Positions 9,242 through 18,484 of a stretch of 64,000 nucleotides of DNA are shown piece by piece. The stretch lies in the NCBI GenBank assembly GCA_002384815.1, contig DGBN01000029.1, positions 62,001 to 126,000 on the forward strand, in the 5' to 3' direction. Numbering within the stretch: position 1 is the stretch's first letter; every line of letters starts with the position of its first letter. Origin of the DNA: Oxalobacteraceae bacterium UBA4003. Lineage in GTDB: Bacteria > Pseudomonadota > Gammaproteobacteria > Burkholderiales > Burkholderiaceae_D. The notes below the pieces were generated by a model. The model had not been told where the DNA came from and did no database searches. It saw only the letters and a list, made by a program, of their open reading frames with translations. Made by a program: the position numbers and the translations under genes.

Positions 9242-10252
9242 TTACTTGGCTGTCATCAATGCCACTGTGGTGTCCAGCATGCGGTTCGAGAAACCCCATT
9301 CATTGTCATACCACGACGAGACCTTGACCAGACGGCCGGACACCTTGGTCAGCGTCGAATCGAAGTTGCTCGAAGCCGGATTGTGGTTGAAGTCCACCGA
9401 TACCAAAGGTTCGGTTTGATAGGTCAAGATACCTTTCAACGCGCCTTCGGATGCTTCTTTCATGATCGCATTGATTTCTTCCACGGTCGTGTCACGCGCA
9501 GCAATGAAGGACAGATCAACGATGGATACATTGATGGTCGGTACGCGTATCGCGTAACCATCCAGCTTGCCGTTCAGTTCCGGCAAGACCAGGCCAACTG
9601 CAGCAGCAGCGCCGGTTTTGGTCGGGATCATCGATTGCGTCGCCGAGCGTGCGCGGCGCAGATCTTCATGCATCACGTCCGTCAGCACCTGATCGTTGGT
9701 GTAAGCGTGGACGGTTGTCATCAAGCCGTTGACCAGGCCGATTTTGTCATTCAATGGCTTGACCAGTGGTGCCAGGCAGTTGGTGGTACACGATGCATTC
9801 GAGATCACGGTGTCGCTGGATTTCAGTACGCCGTTGTTGACGCCAAACACGATGGTCGCATCCACATCCTTGCCGCCGGGTGCAGAAATAATGACTTTTT
9901 TCGCGCCGCCCTTGATGTGTGCCGACGCTTTTTCCTTGGTCGTGAAGAAGCCCGTGCATTCCAGCACCACATCGACATTCAATTCACCCCAACCGATTTG
10001 CGCCGGATCCCGTTGTGCAAACACGCGTATCTTGTCGCCATTGACGATCATGTAATCACCATCGACTTCAACCGTTCCCGGGAATTTTCCATGCGCGGTG
10101 TCGTAGCGGGTCAAATGCGCATTCGATTTGGCATCGCCGAGATCGTTGATCGCCACGATTTGAATGTCATTTTTTTTGCCGCCTTCGTAATGCGCGCGAA
10201 GGATGTTGCGGCCGATGCGGCCGTAGCCGTTAATTGCGACGCGGATGGTCAT
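9242..10252 (-). CDS. gapA: glyceraldehyde-3-phosphate dehydrogenase, type I
   Basis: A 336-residue enzyme converting glyceraldehyde 3-phosphate, NAD and phosphate to 1,3-bisphosphoglycerate in glycolysis, or the reverse in gluconeogenesis. The N-terminal Rossmann motif is INGYGRIGRN (residues 8-17). The catalytic Cys is C155 in SNASCTTNCLAPL, and the catalytic His lies in the TVHAYTNDQ segment. The C-terminal WYDNEWGFSNRM is present and length is normal. GGAG precedes the ATG by 7 bases. It follows tkt and a GNAT gene on the same strand, so carbon-metabolism genes cluster here, and a terminator follows it. Confidence 0.98.
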   Translation of the reverse strand: MTIRVAINGYGRIGRNILRAHYEGGKKNDIQIVAINDLGDAKSNAHLTRYDTAHGKFPGTVEVDGDYMIVNGDKIRVFAQRDPAQIGWGELNVDVVLECTGFFTTKEKASAHIKGGAKKVIISAPGGKDVDATIVFGVNNGVLKSSDTVISNASCTTNCLAPLVKPLNDKIGLVNGLMTTVHAYTNDQVLTDVMHEDLRRARSATQSMIPTKTGAAAAVGLVLPELNGKLDGYAIRVPTINVSIVDLSFIAARDTTVEEINAIMKEASEGALKGILTYQTEPLVSVDFNHNPASSNFDSTLTKVSGRLVKVSSWYDNEWGFSNRMLDTTVALMTAK

Positions 10253-10291
10253 CTTTTTCTCCAGAAAAATTCAACTTCAAGGTATAGAAAA

Positions 10292-10834
10292 TCACTCAGT
10301 GCATGCCTGCTGCAATGCAGCCAGGTCACGCCAACCGTAACCGGCTTCCATCAAATCCAGACCGTCCCATGTGAACGGCTGCTCGATCAAAAGTTCAGCG
10401 CCCAGCTGTTCGTAAAACTGTCGCGCGGCCTGATTGTCGGCAATCACCCACACCAGCAAACCGCTTGCGCCCTGCTGTTGCAATGCAGCGGCAACCAGTG
10501 CCAGCAAGCGACGACCGACACCACCGCGTTGCGCAATCGGCTTCAGGTAAATCGCTGTCAGCTCTGCATTCAACTCGAACTTTGCCGGCATCAGCAGCAT
10601 GCCAGCCGCAAAACCGACGATTTCGTCGCCCGCTACCGCAACGAAAATCGAAATCGTAGGTACATTGGCCAGCAGCACCTGCGACCACATGGTCGCGCTC
10701 TCTTCCGCTCGCATGCCATCCAGATACGCCTCCGGCATGACGCCACGATAAGTGGCACGCCAGCTGTCCACACGCAAGGCGGCAATCGCTGCAGCATCAT
10801 CCGCCGTCGCAGGACGGAAAGTGATTTCGGTCAC
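10292..10834 (-). CDS. GNAT-family N-acetyltransferase
   Basis: A 180-residue acetyl-CoA-dependent acyltransferase of the GNAT fold. Motif A is visible as AIYLKPIAQRGGVGRRLLALV with the R/Q-x-x-G-x-G/A pyrophosphate loop, and the C-terminal GLLVWVIADNQAARQFYEQLG is typical of motif B. Substrate cannot be predicted. Its ATG overlaps the tkt stop by 4 bases, so it is probably translated from the tkt transcript. A 39-base gap then leads to gapA. Confidence 0.9.
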   Translation of the reverse strand: MTEITFRPATADDAAAIAALRVDSWRATYRGVMPEAYLDGMRAEESATMWSQVLLANVPTISIFVAVAGDEIVGFAAGMLLMPAKFELNAELTAIYLKPIAQRGGVGRRLLALVAAALQQQGASGLLVWVIADNQAARQFYEQLGAELLIEQPFTWDGLDLMEAGYGWRDLAALQQACTE

Positions 10835-12837
10835 GCCTGTACGCTTTTAACGACGTTCTTGGCAGCGGCAACAACATTCTCGACAGTGAACCCGAAATGC
10901 TTGAACAACACGCCCGCCGGTGCCGACTCACCAAAGGTATCGATACCGATCACAGCGCCCTCCAGCCCAACGTACTTATGCCAGAAGTCGGTCACGCCCG
11001 CTTCAATCGCCACGCGCGGTACGCCTTTGGTCAGCACGGCAGCTTTGTAGGCAGCATCCTGCCTATCGAATACATCGGTCGATGGCATCGAGACAATACG
11101 CGCTGCCATGCCGTGTTGAGCCAGTTCATCGGCGGATTTGACAGCCAGTTCGATTTCCGAACCGGTCGCAATCAGAATGACTTGAGGATTCGCCGCGTCG
11201 CGCAATACATAGCCGCCACGTTTGATGTCGGCTATTTGTTCTGCGCTGCGTTCCTGGAACGGCAGGTTCTGACGCGAGAAAATCAGCGTGCTTGGGCCAT
11301 TGTGGCGTTTGACCGCCTGTTCCCACGCCACCGCAGACTCAACCGTATCGCATGGACGCCAGTTATCCAGATTCGGAATCAGACGCAGGCTGGATACATG
11401 TTCCACCGATTGATGGGTAGGACCGTCTTCGCCAAGGCCGATCGAATCGTGTGTGAACACAAAAATCGAACGCAGCTTCATCAATGCAGCCATGCGCAAG
11501 GCATTACGACTGTAATCGGAGAAAGTCAGGAAAGTGGCGCCGAACGGGATGTGACCGCCATGCAAAGCGATACCGTTCATGATCGCGCTCATGCCGAATT
11601 CGCGCACACCGTAGTTGATATGGTTGCCCCACTGGTCGGCGCGCACGGCGACGCACTCTTTCCAGTTGGTCAGGTTGGAGCCAGTCAGATCGGCCGAACC
11701 GCCGAGGAATTCCGGCAATACCGGTGCCAAAGCCTGAATCGCGTTCTGGCTGGCCTTGCGCGTAGCAATGGTTTCTTTTTTCTCTACACAGGTAGAGATA
11801 TAGGCGGCAACGGTTTGTTCCAGATTAGCCGGCAACTCACCACTCATCCGACGTTTCAATTCACTTGCCAGTTCAGGGTATTGCGCTGCGTAAGCTTGCT
11901 GCAATGTATTCCATGCAGACTCTTGCGCCGCGCCTTTGGCTTTGGCATCCCATGCGGCATACACGTCGGCAGGAACTTCAAACGGTGCATGTTCCCAGCC
12001 GATGGCTGCGCGCGTGGCAGCGATTTCCTTGTCGCCCAAAGCGGCGCCGTGCACATTGTGCGTGCCGGCCATGTTCGGCGAACCTTTACCGATCACGGTT
12101 TTGCAGCAAATCAGGGTTGGCTTGTCGGACGCTTTCGCCTGCTTGATTGCGACATCGACTGCATTGACGTCGTGACCGTCGACGGCGCGAACCACATTCC
12201 AGCCATACGCTTCAAAACGTTTGGGCGTATCGTCCTGGAACCAGCCTTCAACATGGCCGTCGATCGAGATGCCGTTGTCGTCGTAAAAAGCGATCAGCTT
12301 CGGCAGGCGCAGCGTACCGGCCAGCGAACAGGCTTCGTGCGAAATACCTTCCATCAGACAACCGTCGCCGAGGAACACATAAGTGTGATGATCGACAACA
12401 TTGAAATTCGGGCGGTTGAATTCGGCGGCGAGCAGTTTTTCAGCCAGCGCCATACCGACTGCATTGGTAATGCCCTGCCCCAAAGGACCGGTCGTGGTTT
12501 CTATACCAGGCGTAACATCGACTTCCGGATGACCAGGCGTCTTCGAATGCATTTGACGGAAGTTGCGAATCTCGTCCATAGCCAGGTCGTAACCGGTCAG
12601 ATGCAGAAGCGCGTAATGCAGCATCGAGCCATGACCGTTCGACAAGACGAAGCGATCGCGGTTGATCCATTTAGGATTGGCCGGATTGTGGGAATAGTGA
12701 TTCGACCACAAAGCGACGGCAATATCTGCCATCCCCATTGGCGCGCCGGGATGTCCGGAATTGGCCTTTTGTACTGCATCCATTGCCAGCGCACGGATTG
12801 CGTTGGCCATTTTGGTAGTCGGGAGAGTGGAAGTCAT
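10831..12837 (-). CDS. tkt: transketolase
   Basis: A 668-residue thiamine-diphosphate enzyme that moves two-carbon ketol units in the pentose phosphate pathway, or in a Calvin cycle where present. The ThDP-binding GDGCLMEGISHEACSLAGTL and NGISIDG motifs lie near residues 155-190. The pyrimidine domain has SIGLGEDGPTHQSVEH, with the conserved Glu, and the N-terminus has KANSGHPGAPMGMADIAV. Length matches bacterial Tkt. It is the first gene of a leftward tkt-GNAT-gapA cluster. The 229 bp between it and rsmE must hold divergent promoters. Confidence 0.98.
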   Translation of the reverse strand: MTSTLPTTKMANAIRALAMDAVQKANSGHPGAPMGMADIAVALWSNHYSHNPANPKWINRDRFVLSNGHGSMLHYALLHLTGYDLAMDEIRNFRQMHSKTPGHPEVDVTPGIETTTGPLGQGITNAVGMALAEKLLAAEFNRPNFNVVDHHTYVFLGDGCLMEGISHEACSLAGTLRLPKLIAFYDDNGISIDGHVEGWFQDDTPKRFEAYGWNVVRAVDGHDVNAVDVAIKQAKASDKPTLICCKTVIGKGSPNMAGTHNVHGAALGDKEIAATRAAIGWEHAPFEVPADVYAAWDAKAKGAAQESAWNTLQQAYAAQYPELASELKRRMSGELPANLEQTVAAYISTCVEKKETIATRKASQNAIQALAPVLPEFLGGSADLTGSNLTNWKECVAVRADQWGNHINYGVREFGMSAIMNGIALHGGHIPFGATFLTFSDYSRNALRMAALMKLRSIFVFTHDSIGLGEDGPTHQSVEHVSSLRLIPNLDNWRPCDTVESAVAWEQAVKRHNGPSTLIFSRQNLPFQERSAEQIADIKRGGYVLRDAANPQVILIATGSEIELAVKSADELAQHGMAARIVSMPSTDVFDRQDAAYKAAVLTKGVPRVAIEAGVTDFWHKYVGLEGAVIGIDTFGESAPAGVLFKHFGFTVENVVAAAKNVVKSVQA

Positions 12838-13066
12838 GTGATATATGGTGATGGCGAGTCGAATAAGAATAGAATCAATACGGAATCAAATGCAGCATCA
12901 AATACAGGCGCATATGCGGACAAAAAACACTTTGCTGCGAAGCCGCATATTTTACCAGAGTGAGGCCCTCAGGCTAAAATCGAATTCCTGCGATTCCTTG
13001 TAATTAATACACGCAGCACCCGATGCGCCGCAAATTCCTTGCCGGATCGACAACCAACGGATCTCC

Positions 13067-13792
13067 ATGCCTCGTTTTTATTGTCCTCAGCCACTCGTTA
13101 TAGGCGCAGTTGTCACGCTGCCCGAGCATGTCGCACATCATGTTCAGGTGATACGCCTGAGCGCCGGCGATGCCATTACCCTTTTTAACGGCGAAGGCGG
13201 CGAATACACCGCCACCATCAGTACGATAGAAAAAAAACGCGCTACCGCCGAAATCAAGATTTTCGAGCCGCGCGAAGTCGAACTGCCCTATGCCATCACG
13301 CTGGCGCAGGCGCTGCCGGAAGCTTCCAAGATGGACTGGATCATTGAAAAGGCGGTGGAATTAGGCGTGCACGCGATCCAGCCGCTGGCGTCGCAGCGTT
13401 GCGTGGTCAGGCTTTCCGCCGAACGCGCAGCTAAAAAACTGCAGCACTGGCAAGGCATCGTCGTCGCAGCGTCAGAACAAAGCGGCCGCAACCGTCTGGC
13501 GACGCTGACTGAACCGGTCGATTTCAATCAATGGACGACGCAACAGGATTTACATGTGCGCATCATGCTCAGCCCGCGTGCAGAGCAATCCTTGTCCGAC
13601 TGGGCACGTCACCATCCGCCGCAATCGGTGGCGCTGATGATAGGGCCGGAAGGCGGCTTCACAGACAAGGAAGAAAATCTGGCGATTGCGAATGGGGCGC
13701 TGATGCTGTCCATGGGGCCACGCGTGTTACGTACAGAAACGGCTGGCGTCGCTGCCGTTGCGGCCTTGAATGCAGTGTGGGGTGCCATGTAG
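13067..13792 (+). CDS. rsmE: 16S rRNA (uracil-1498-N3)-methyltransferase
   Basis: A 241-residue SPOUT-class methyltransferase. The N-terminal PUA-like domain covers about residues 1-70 (MPRFYCPQPL, HVQVIRLSAGDAITLFNGEG). The trefoil-knot domain has SKMDWIIEKAVELGVHAIQPL, MIGPEGGFTDKEE and the SAM-binding knot LSMGPRVLRTETAGVAAVA. RsmE methylates U1498 in the decoding region of the ribosome. It is divergent from tkt. About 180 bp follow before ribF, with no recognisable gene. Confidence 0.96.
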   Translation: MPRFYCPQPLVIGAVVTLPEHVAHHVQVIRLSAGDAITLFNGEGGEYTATISTIEKKRATAEIKIFEPREVELPYAITLAQALPEASKMDWIIEKAVELGVHAIQPLASQRCVVRLSAERAAKKLQHWQGIVVAASEQSGRNRLATLTEPVDFNQWTTQQDLHVRIMLSPRAEQSLSDWARHHPPQSVALMIGPEGGFTDKEENLAIANGALMLSMGPRVLRTETAGVAAVAALNAVWGAM

Positions 13793-13975
13793 CAGTCAAA
13801 ATCACCATCGAAGTCGCTTTCTATTAGTGACTTATTACTTTGATTAATCACAGCAAATAGCCGGCAAGGTGTTCAAATATGGCAATCCCTCTATTGTGGA
13901 AGAGGGAACGCCGGTCGAAAGCATTTATAATTCAAGGTTTTGCGACGGCTTTACCCGTCAACTCCAGTCTATTCA

Positions 13976-14953
13976 ATGAAGGTATTTCGCGGACTTCCCA
14001 ATGCTGCTTCCCGTGCGCCGTGCGCGCTGGCGATCGGCAACTTCGACGGTGTGCATAGGGGCCATCAGGCCTTGCTGGCGCGCCTGCGCGAAGTCGCGTC
14101 GAAAATGGGGCTGGAATCGGCGGTCATGACTTTCGAGCCGCATCCGCGCGAATTCTTTGCGGCGCGCGCCGGCGACCCATCGAAGGCACCGACACGGATT
14201 GCCAGCCTGCGCGACAAATTGCAATCGCTGGCGAAAGCCGGTGTTGACCGCGTGATCGTCGAACACTTCAACGAACACTTTGCCTCCTTGTCGCCGCAGG
14301 AATTTGTCGAGAAAATTCTGGTGCAGGGCTTGCACGTCAAATGGCTGATCGTCGGCGAAGACTTTTGTTACGGTGCCAAACGTGCGGGCAATGTTGCCAC
14401 CCTGATCGAGGCCGGAAAGAAATACGGTTTTCATGTGGAGTCGCAAGCAACCGTGACCAGCAGCGGTATACGCATCTCTTCATCGGCAGTGCGGCAAGCC
14501 CTGCTGCAAGGCGATTTTTCCCAGGCAACGACTTTGCTGGGGCGGCCTTACACGATGTCCGGCCACGTCGTGCACGGCAAGAAGCTGGGACGCACGATCG
14601 GCTTTCCGACCATGAATCTACGCGTCAGCCACAAGCATCCGTCGCTCTCCGGCATATATATAGTGCAGGTGCACGGGCTGGAACCGGAACCGTTACCCGG
14701 CGTTGCCAGCATAGGCGTGCGCCCAACCGTGGACGATAGCGGCCGCGTGCTGCTGGAAACGCATGTGTTCGACTACGCACAACAATGCTATGGCAGATTG
14801 ATACGCGTCGAATTCCTGAAAAAATTGCGCGATGAAGAAAAGTACATCGACTTGCCGACGCTGACTGAAGCAATCGCACGCGACGCCGTGCAGGCACGTA
14901 CCTACTTCAAGCAGATAGCCGACTCGGCGACATCCGCCACAGACCGAATTTGA
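13976..14953 (+). CDS. ribF: bifunctional riboflavin kinase/FAD synthetase
   Basis: A 325-residue enzyme making FMN from riboflavin and then FAD. The N-terminal FMN adenylyltransferase domain has LAIGNFDGVHRGHQALLARL near residue 20, and VTSSGIRISSSAVRQALL closes it. The C-terminal flavokinase domain has GRPYTMSGHVVHGKKLGRTI, FPTMNL and a conserved tail. The frame is open to 13940, but homologues begin MKVFRGLP, so the ATG at 13976 is preferred although no strong ribosome binding site is visible. It starts the common order ribF-ileS-lspA. Confidence 0.96.
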   Translation: MKVFRGLPNAASRAPCALAIGNFDGVHRGHQALLARLREVASKMGLESAVMTFEPHPREFFAARAGDPSKAPTRIASLRDKLQSLAKAGVDRVIVEHFNEHFASLSPQEFVEKILVQGLHVKWLIVGEDFCYGAKRAGNVATLIEAGKKYGFHVESQATVTSSGIRISSSAVRQALLQGDFSQATTLLGRPYTMSGHVVHGKKLGRTIGFPTMNLRVSHKHPSLSGIYIVQVHGLEPEPLPGVASIGVRPTVDDSGRVLLETHVFDYAQQCYGRLIRVEFLKKLRDEEKYIDLPTLTEAIARDAVQARTYFKQIADSATSATDRI

Positions 14954-15018
14954 CGATCGAACGCACTCATCCTCAAGACCGTTCGTTTGATCCACTGAAT
15001 ACTTTATAAAAGCAGACC

Positions 15019-17913
15019 ATGTCCGACAATCAAAACAAACCCGGCAAGCCGAACAAGCCAGACGCCAAACCAGTCAGCAAGTATCCGGTCAACATGACCG
15101 ATACGCCTTTCCCCATGCGCGGCGATCTCGCCAAGCGCGAGCCGCAATGGGTCAAGCAATGGCAGGATAAAAAGATTTACGAAAAAATCCGCGAGGCAGC
15201 AAAAGGCCGTCCGAAGTTCATCCTGCATGATGGCCCACCGTATGCCAACGGCGATATTCACCTGGGGCACGCGGTCAACAAGATCCTGAAAGACATCGTC
15301 GTCAAATCGCAAACCCTGGCCGGCTTCGATGCGCCGTATGTGCCGGGTTGGGATTGTCACGGCATGCCGATCGAAATCCAGATCGAAAAACTGCATGGCA
15401 AGAACTTGCCGACTGCTGACGTATTGACCAAGGCCCGCGCCTACGCGACCGAACAAGTCGAACGTCAGAAAAAAGATTTCATCCGCCTCGGCATCCTGGG
15501 CGAATGGGACAATCCTTACCTGACCATGGCTTACGGCAATGAAGCCGACGAGTTGCGCGCACTCGGCACCTTGCTGGAAAAAGGTTATGTCTATCGCGGC
15601 TTGAAGCCGGTCAACTGGTGCTTCGATTGCGGCTCTGCACTGGCAGAAGCGGAAGTTGAATATCAGGACAAGCGCGACCCGGCAATCGATGTCGGCTTCC
15701 CGTTTGCAGAACCCGCCAAGGTTGCTGCAGCATTCAGCCTGCCTGCACTGCCGACCGAAAATGGTTTTGTGGTGATCTGGACCACCACACCGTGGACCAT
15801 TCCATCGAACCAGGCGTTGAACGTGCATCCGGAATTGCAATATGCATTGGTCGAAACGTCGCGCGATGAAAAACCATTGTTGCTGATACTCGCAGCCGAT
15901 CTGGTCGAGGCGTGCCTGGCACGTTACAAACTGGAAGGCAAAGTCATTGCCACCTGCGCCGGCGCTGCACTGGAAGGCATACGCTTCAAGCACCCGCTGG
16001 CATCGCAAGACGCCGGCTACGATCGCACTTCGCCGGTTTATCTGGCCGATTATGTCGCGGCCGATAGCGGCACCGGCATCGTCCATTCTGCGCCTGCATA
16101 CGGTATCGAAGATTTTATTTCATGCAAAGCGCACGGCTTGAAGGATGACGAGATCATCACGCCAGTCATGGGCGACGGCAAGTTCGCATCGACACTGCCG
16201 CTGTTCGGCGGCCTCACCATCTGGGAAGCATCGAAACCGATCTGCAACGCATTGACAGCAGCCGGTGCCTTGTTCGCGCTGAAGATATCCGACCACAGCT
16301 ACATGCATTGCTGGCGTCATAAAACGCCGATCATTTATCGTGCAACCTCGCAATGGTTTGCCGGCATGGATGTGATGCCAAAAGATGGCGGCCCTACCTT
16401 GCGTGAAACCGCATTGAAAGGCATTTCCGAAACCAAGTTCTTCCCGGAGTGGGGTCAAGCGCGTCTGCATGGGATGATCGCGAACCGGCCTGACTGGACG
16501 CTGTCGCGTCAACGTCAATGGGGCGTGCCTATGGCGTTCATCGTCCACAAGGAAACCGGCGCACTGCATCCACGTACACCTGAGTTGCTGGAACAAATCG
16601 CCAAACTGATCGAAAAAAGCGGCATCGATGCGTGGCTGACACTGGAGCTGAAAGACCTGCTCGGTGACGAGGCAGCGATGTACCAAAAGAACAAAGATAC
16701 GCTGGACGTCTGGTTCGATTCCGGCACTACACATCAGACGGTTCTAGGTGGGCCACAAGGACAGGGTTCGCACGGAAACCAACTGGCCTTCCCTGCCGAC
16801 TTGTATCTGGAAGGTTCGGATCAGCATCGCGGCTGGTTCCATTCCTCCTTGCTGACTTCGTCGATGCTGAACGGCCATCCTCCGTACAAGGCCTTGTTGA
16901 CGCACGGCTTTACCGTCGATGGCGAAGGCAAGAAAATGTCGAAGTCGCTAGGCAATACGCTGGCACCGCAGAAAATTTCCGACACATTAGGCGCGGACAT
17001 TCTGCGTCTGTGGATTGCATCGACCGATTACACCGGCGAGCTGTCTATCTCTGACGAGATACTGAAACGCGTGACTGAAAGCTATCGCCGTATCCGCAAT
17101 ACCTTGCGCTTCCTGCTGTCGAATACCTCCGATTTCGATGCAGGCAAGGATCTGGTTGCCGTTGCCGACATGCTGGAAATCGATCGCTATGCGATTGCGC
17201 AAATGAATGCGCTGCAGGCTGAGATCCTTGCTCATTACAAGGTGTATGAATTCCATCCGATCACATCCAAGCTGCAGATGTACTGCTCGGAAGATCTGGG
17301 CGGCTTCTATCTCGACATCCTGAAAGATCGTTTGTACACCAGCGGTGTCACCTCGCATGCACGTCGTTCTGCACAAAGTGCGATCTGGTACCTGACGCAA
17401 TCTTTATTGCGCTTGATGGCACCGGTACTGTCCTTCACTGCGGAAGAAGCGTGGGTGATTTTTGCCGGCAAGGATGCCGGCGACACGATCTTCACGCAAA
17501 CCCATTACACCTTGCCGGAAGTCGCGGATGGTGCCGCCTTGCTGAACAAGTACACGCTGCTGCGCGAAGTGCGCAACGACGTGACCAAGCAACTGGAAGA
17601 GGTACGCGTAGCCGGCGGTATCGGCTCATCGCTGCAGGCAGAAGTTGCACTGAAAGCCAGCGGCGACAAATTCTCTGCACTGGAAAGTCTGGACGACGAT
17701 TTGAAATTCGTTCTGATCACCTCGCAAGCCAGCGTGGAAAAAGTCACCAGCGCAGAAGAAGAATCTGTCGTCGTCACACCATCGACAGCGCAAAAATGCG
17801 AACGCTGCTGGCACTATCGTGCCGATGTAGGCTCACATGCTGAACACGAAGGATTGTGCGGCCGTTGCGTCGCCAATCTGTTCGGCAAGGGTGAAGCACG
17901 CCGCTTTGCATAA
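15019..17913 (+). CDS. ileS: isoleucyl-tRNA synthetase
   Basis: A 964-residue class I aminoacyl-tRNA synthetase charging tRNA-Ile. The HIGH-type signature is PYANGDIHLGHAVNKILKD near residues 73-91 and the KMSKS motif is GEGKKMSKSLGNT near 635-647. The CP1 editing domain contains WTTTPWTIPSNQALNVHP. A zinc-binding tail (CERCWHYRADVG, LCGRCVANL) marks the bacterial type with C-terminal Cys ligands. An N-terminal Lys/Asn/Pro-rich stretch precedes the core. lspA follows after 29 bases, as in many proteobacteria. Confidence 0.98.
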   Translation: MSDNQNKPGKPNKPDAKPVSKYPVNMTDTPFPMRGDLAKREPQWVKQWQDKKIYEKIREAAKGRPKFILHDGPPYANGDIHLGHAVNKILKDIVVKSQTLAGFDAPYVPGWDCHGMPIEIQIEKLHGKNLPTADVLTKARAYATEQVERQKKDFIRLGILGEWDNPYLTMAYGNEADELRALGTLLEKGYVYRGLKPVNWCFDCGSALAEAEVEYQDKRDPAIDVGFPFAEPAKVAAAFSLPALPTENGFVVIWTTTPWTIPSNQALNVHPELQYALVETSRDEKPLLLILAADLVEACLARYKLEGKVIATCAGAALEGIRFKHPLASQDAGYDRTSPVYLADYVAADSGTGIVHSAPAYGIEDFISCKAHGLKDDEIITPVMGDGKFASTLPLFGGLTIWEASKPICNALTAAGALFALKISDHSYMHCWRHKTPIIYRATSQWFAGMDVMPKDGGPTLRETALKGISETKFFPEWGQARLHGMIANRPDWTLSRQRQWGVPMAFIVHKETGALHPRTPELLEQIAKLIEKSGIDAWLTLELKDLLGDEAAMYQKNKDTLDVWFDSGTTHQTVLGGPQGQGSHGNQLAFPADLYLEGSDQHRGWFHSSLLTSSMLNGHPPYKALLTHGFTVDGEGKKMSKSLGNTLAPQKISDTLGADILRLWIASTDYTGELSISDEILKRVTESYRRIRNTLRFLLSNTSDFDAGKDLVAVADMLEIDRYAIAQMNALQAEILAHYKVYEFHPITSKLQMYCSEDLGGFYLDILKDRLYTSGVTSHARRSAQSAIWYLTQSLLRLMAPVLSFTAEEAWVIFAGKDAGDTIFTQTHYTLPEVADGAALLNKYTLLREVRNDVTKQLEEVRVAGGIGSSLQAEVALKASGDKFSALESLDDDLKFVLITSQASVEKVTSAEEESVVVTPSTAQKCERCWHYRADVGSHAEHEGLCGRCVANLFGKGEARRFA

Positions 17914-17942
17914 CGCAGCCTGAACAAGGAGAGAAAGAAGCG

Positions 17943-18446
17943 ATGACGACTCATTCTGCTGCCAATACTGGCATTGCCCGCTGGCTGGGCATTGCGGCGA
18001 TTCTGATCATTCTCGATCAGATCACCAAGATCGCAATCACCAGCACCTTCATGTACGGTGAATCGATGCCGGTTACGCCGTTCTTCAATCTGGTGCTGGT
18101 CTATAACAAGGGCGCTGCTTTCAGCTTCCTCGCGTCGGAAACCGGCTGGCAGCGTCATTTCTTCACCGTGATCGGTATAGGTGCATCTGTTTTCATCATC
18201 TATCTGCTGAAAAAGAATCCGGGCCAGCGTTTGTTGAGCTGGGCGCTGACATTGATCCTCGGCGGTGCGATCGGCAATGTGATCGACCGCGTTCTGTACG
18301 GCCACGTGATCGATTTTCTGGATATCTATATCGGCAACTGGCACTGGCCGGCATTCAATGTCGCGGATAGCGCGATTTGCATAGGTGCCGTATTGTTCGT
18401 CTATGACGAGTTGAAGCGCGGTAAAAAACCGGCCACCGGCACTTGA
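17943..18446 (+). CDS. lspA: prolipoprotein signal peptidase II
   Basis: A 167-residue inner-membrane aspartyl protease that cleaves signal peptides from diacylglyceryl-modified prolipoproteins. Four membrane helices are apparent. Conserved blocks are LVLVYNKGAAFSFLA, GGAIGNVIDRVLYGHVIDFLD with catalytic D124, and FNVADSAICIGA with catalytic D142. GAGAG precedes the ATG. Two likely substrates, with lipobox-type signals, are encoded nearby at 20206 and 21906. Confidence 0.97.
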   Translation: MTTHSAANTGIARWLGIAAILIILDQITKIAITSTFMYGESMPVTPFFNLVLVYNKGAAFSFLASETGWQRHFFTVIGIGASVFIIYLLKKNPGQRLLSWALTLILGGAIGNVIDRVLYGHVIDFLDIYIGNWHWPAFNVADSAICIGAVLFVYDELKRGKKPATGT

Positions 18447-18484
18447 ACTGTTAAACTAGCCAGCGACATCTTTCAGGAGTCCTC

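Noticed and set aside
9212..11050. 612-codon plus-strand open frame
   Set aside because: It is antisense to gapA, GNAT and the end of tkt, has the His/Arg/Gln-rich composition of a shadow frame, and shows no family motif.
10897..12963. 688-codon plus-strand open frame
   Set aside because: Antisense shadow of tkt. tkt has complete motifs and normal length.
15004..16086. 360-codon minus-strand open frame
   Set aside because: Antisense to ileS, with composition typical of a shadow frame and no recognisable domain.
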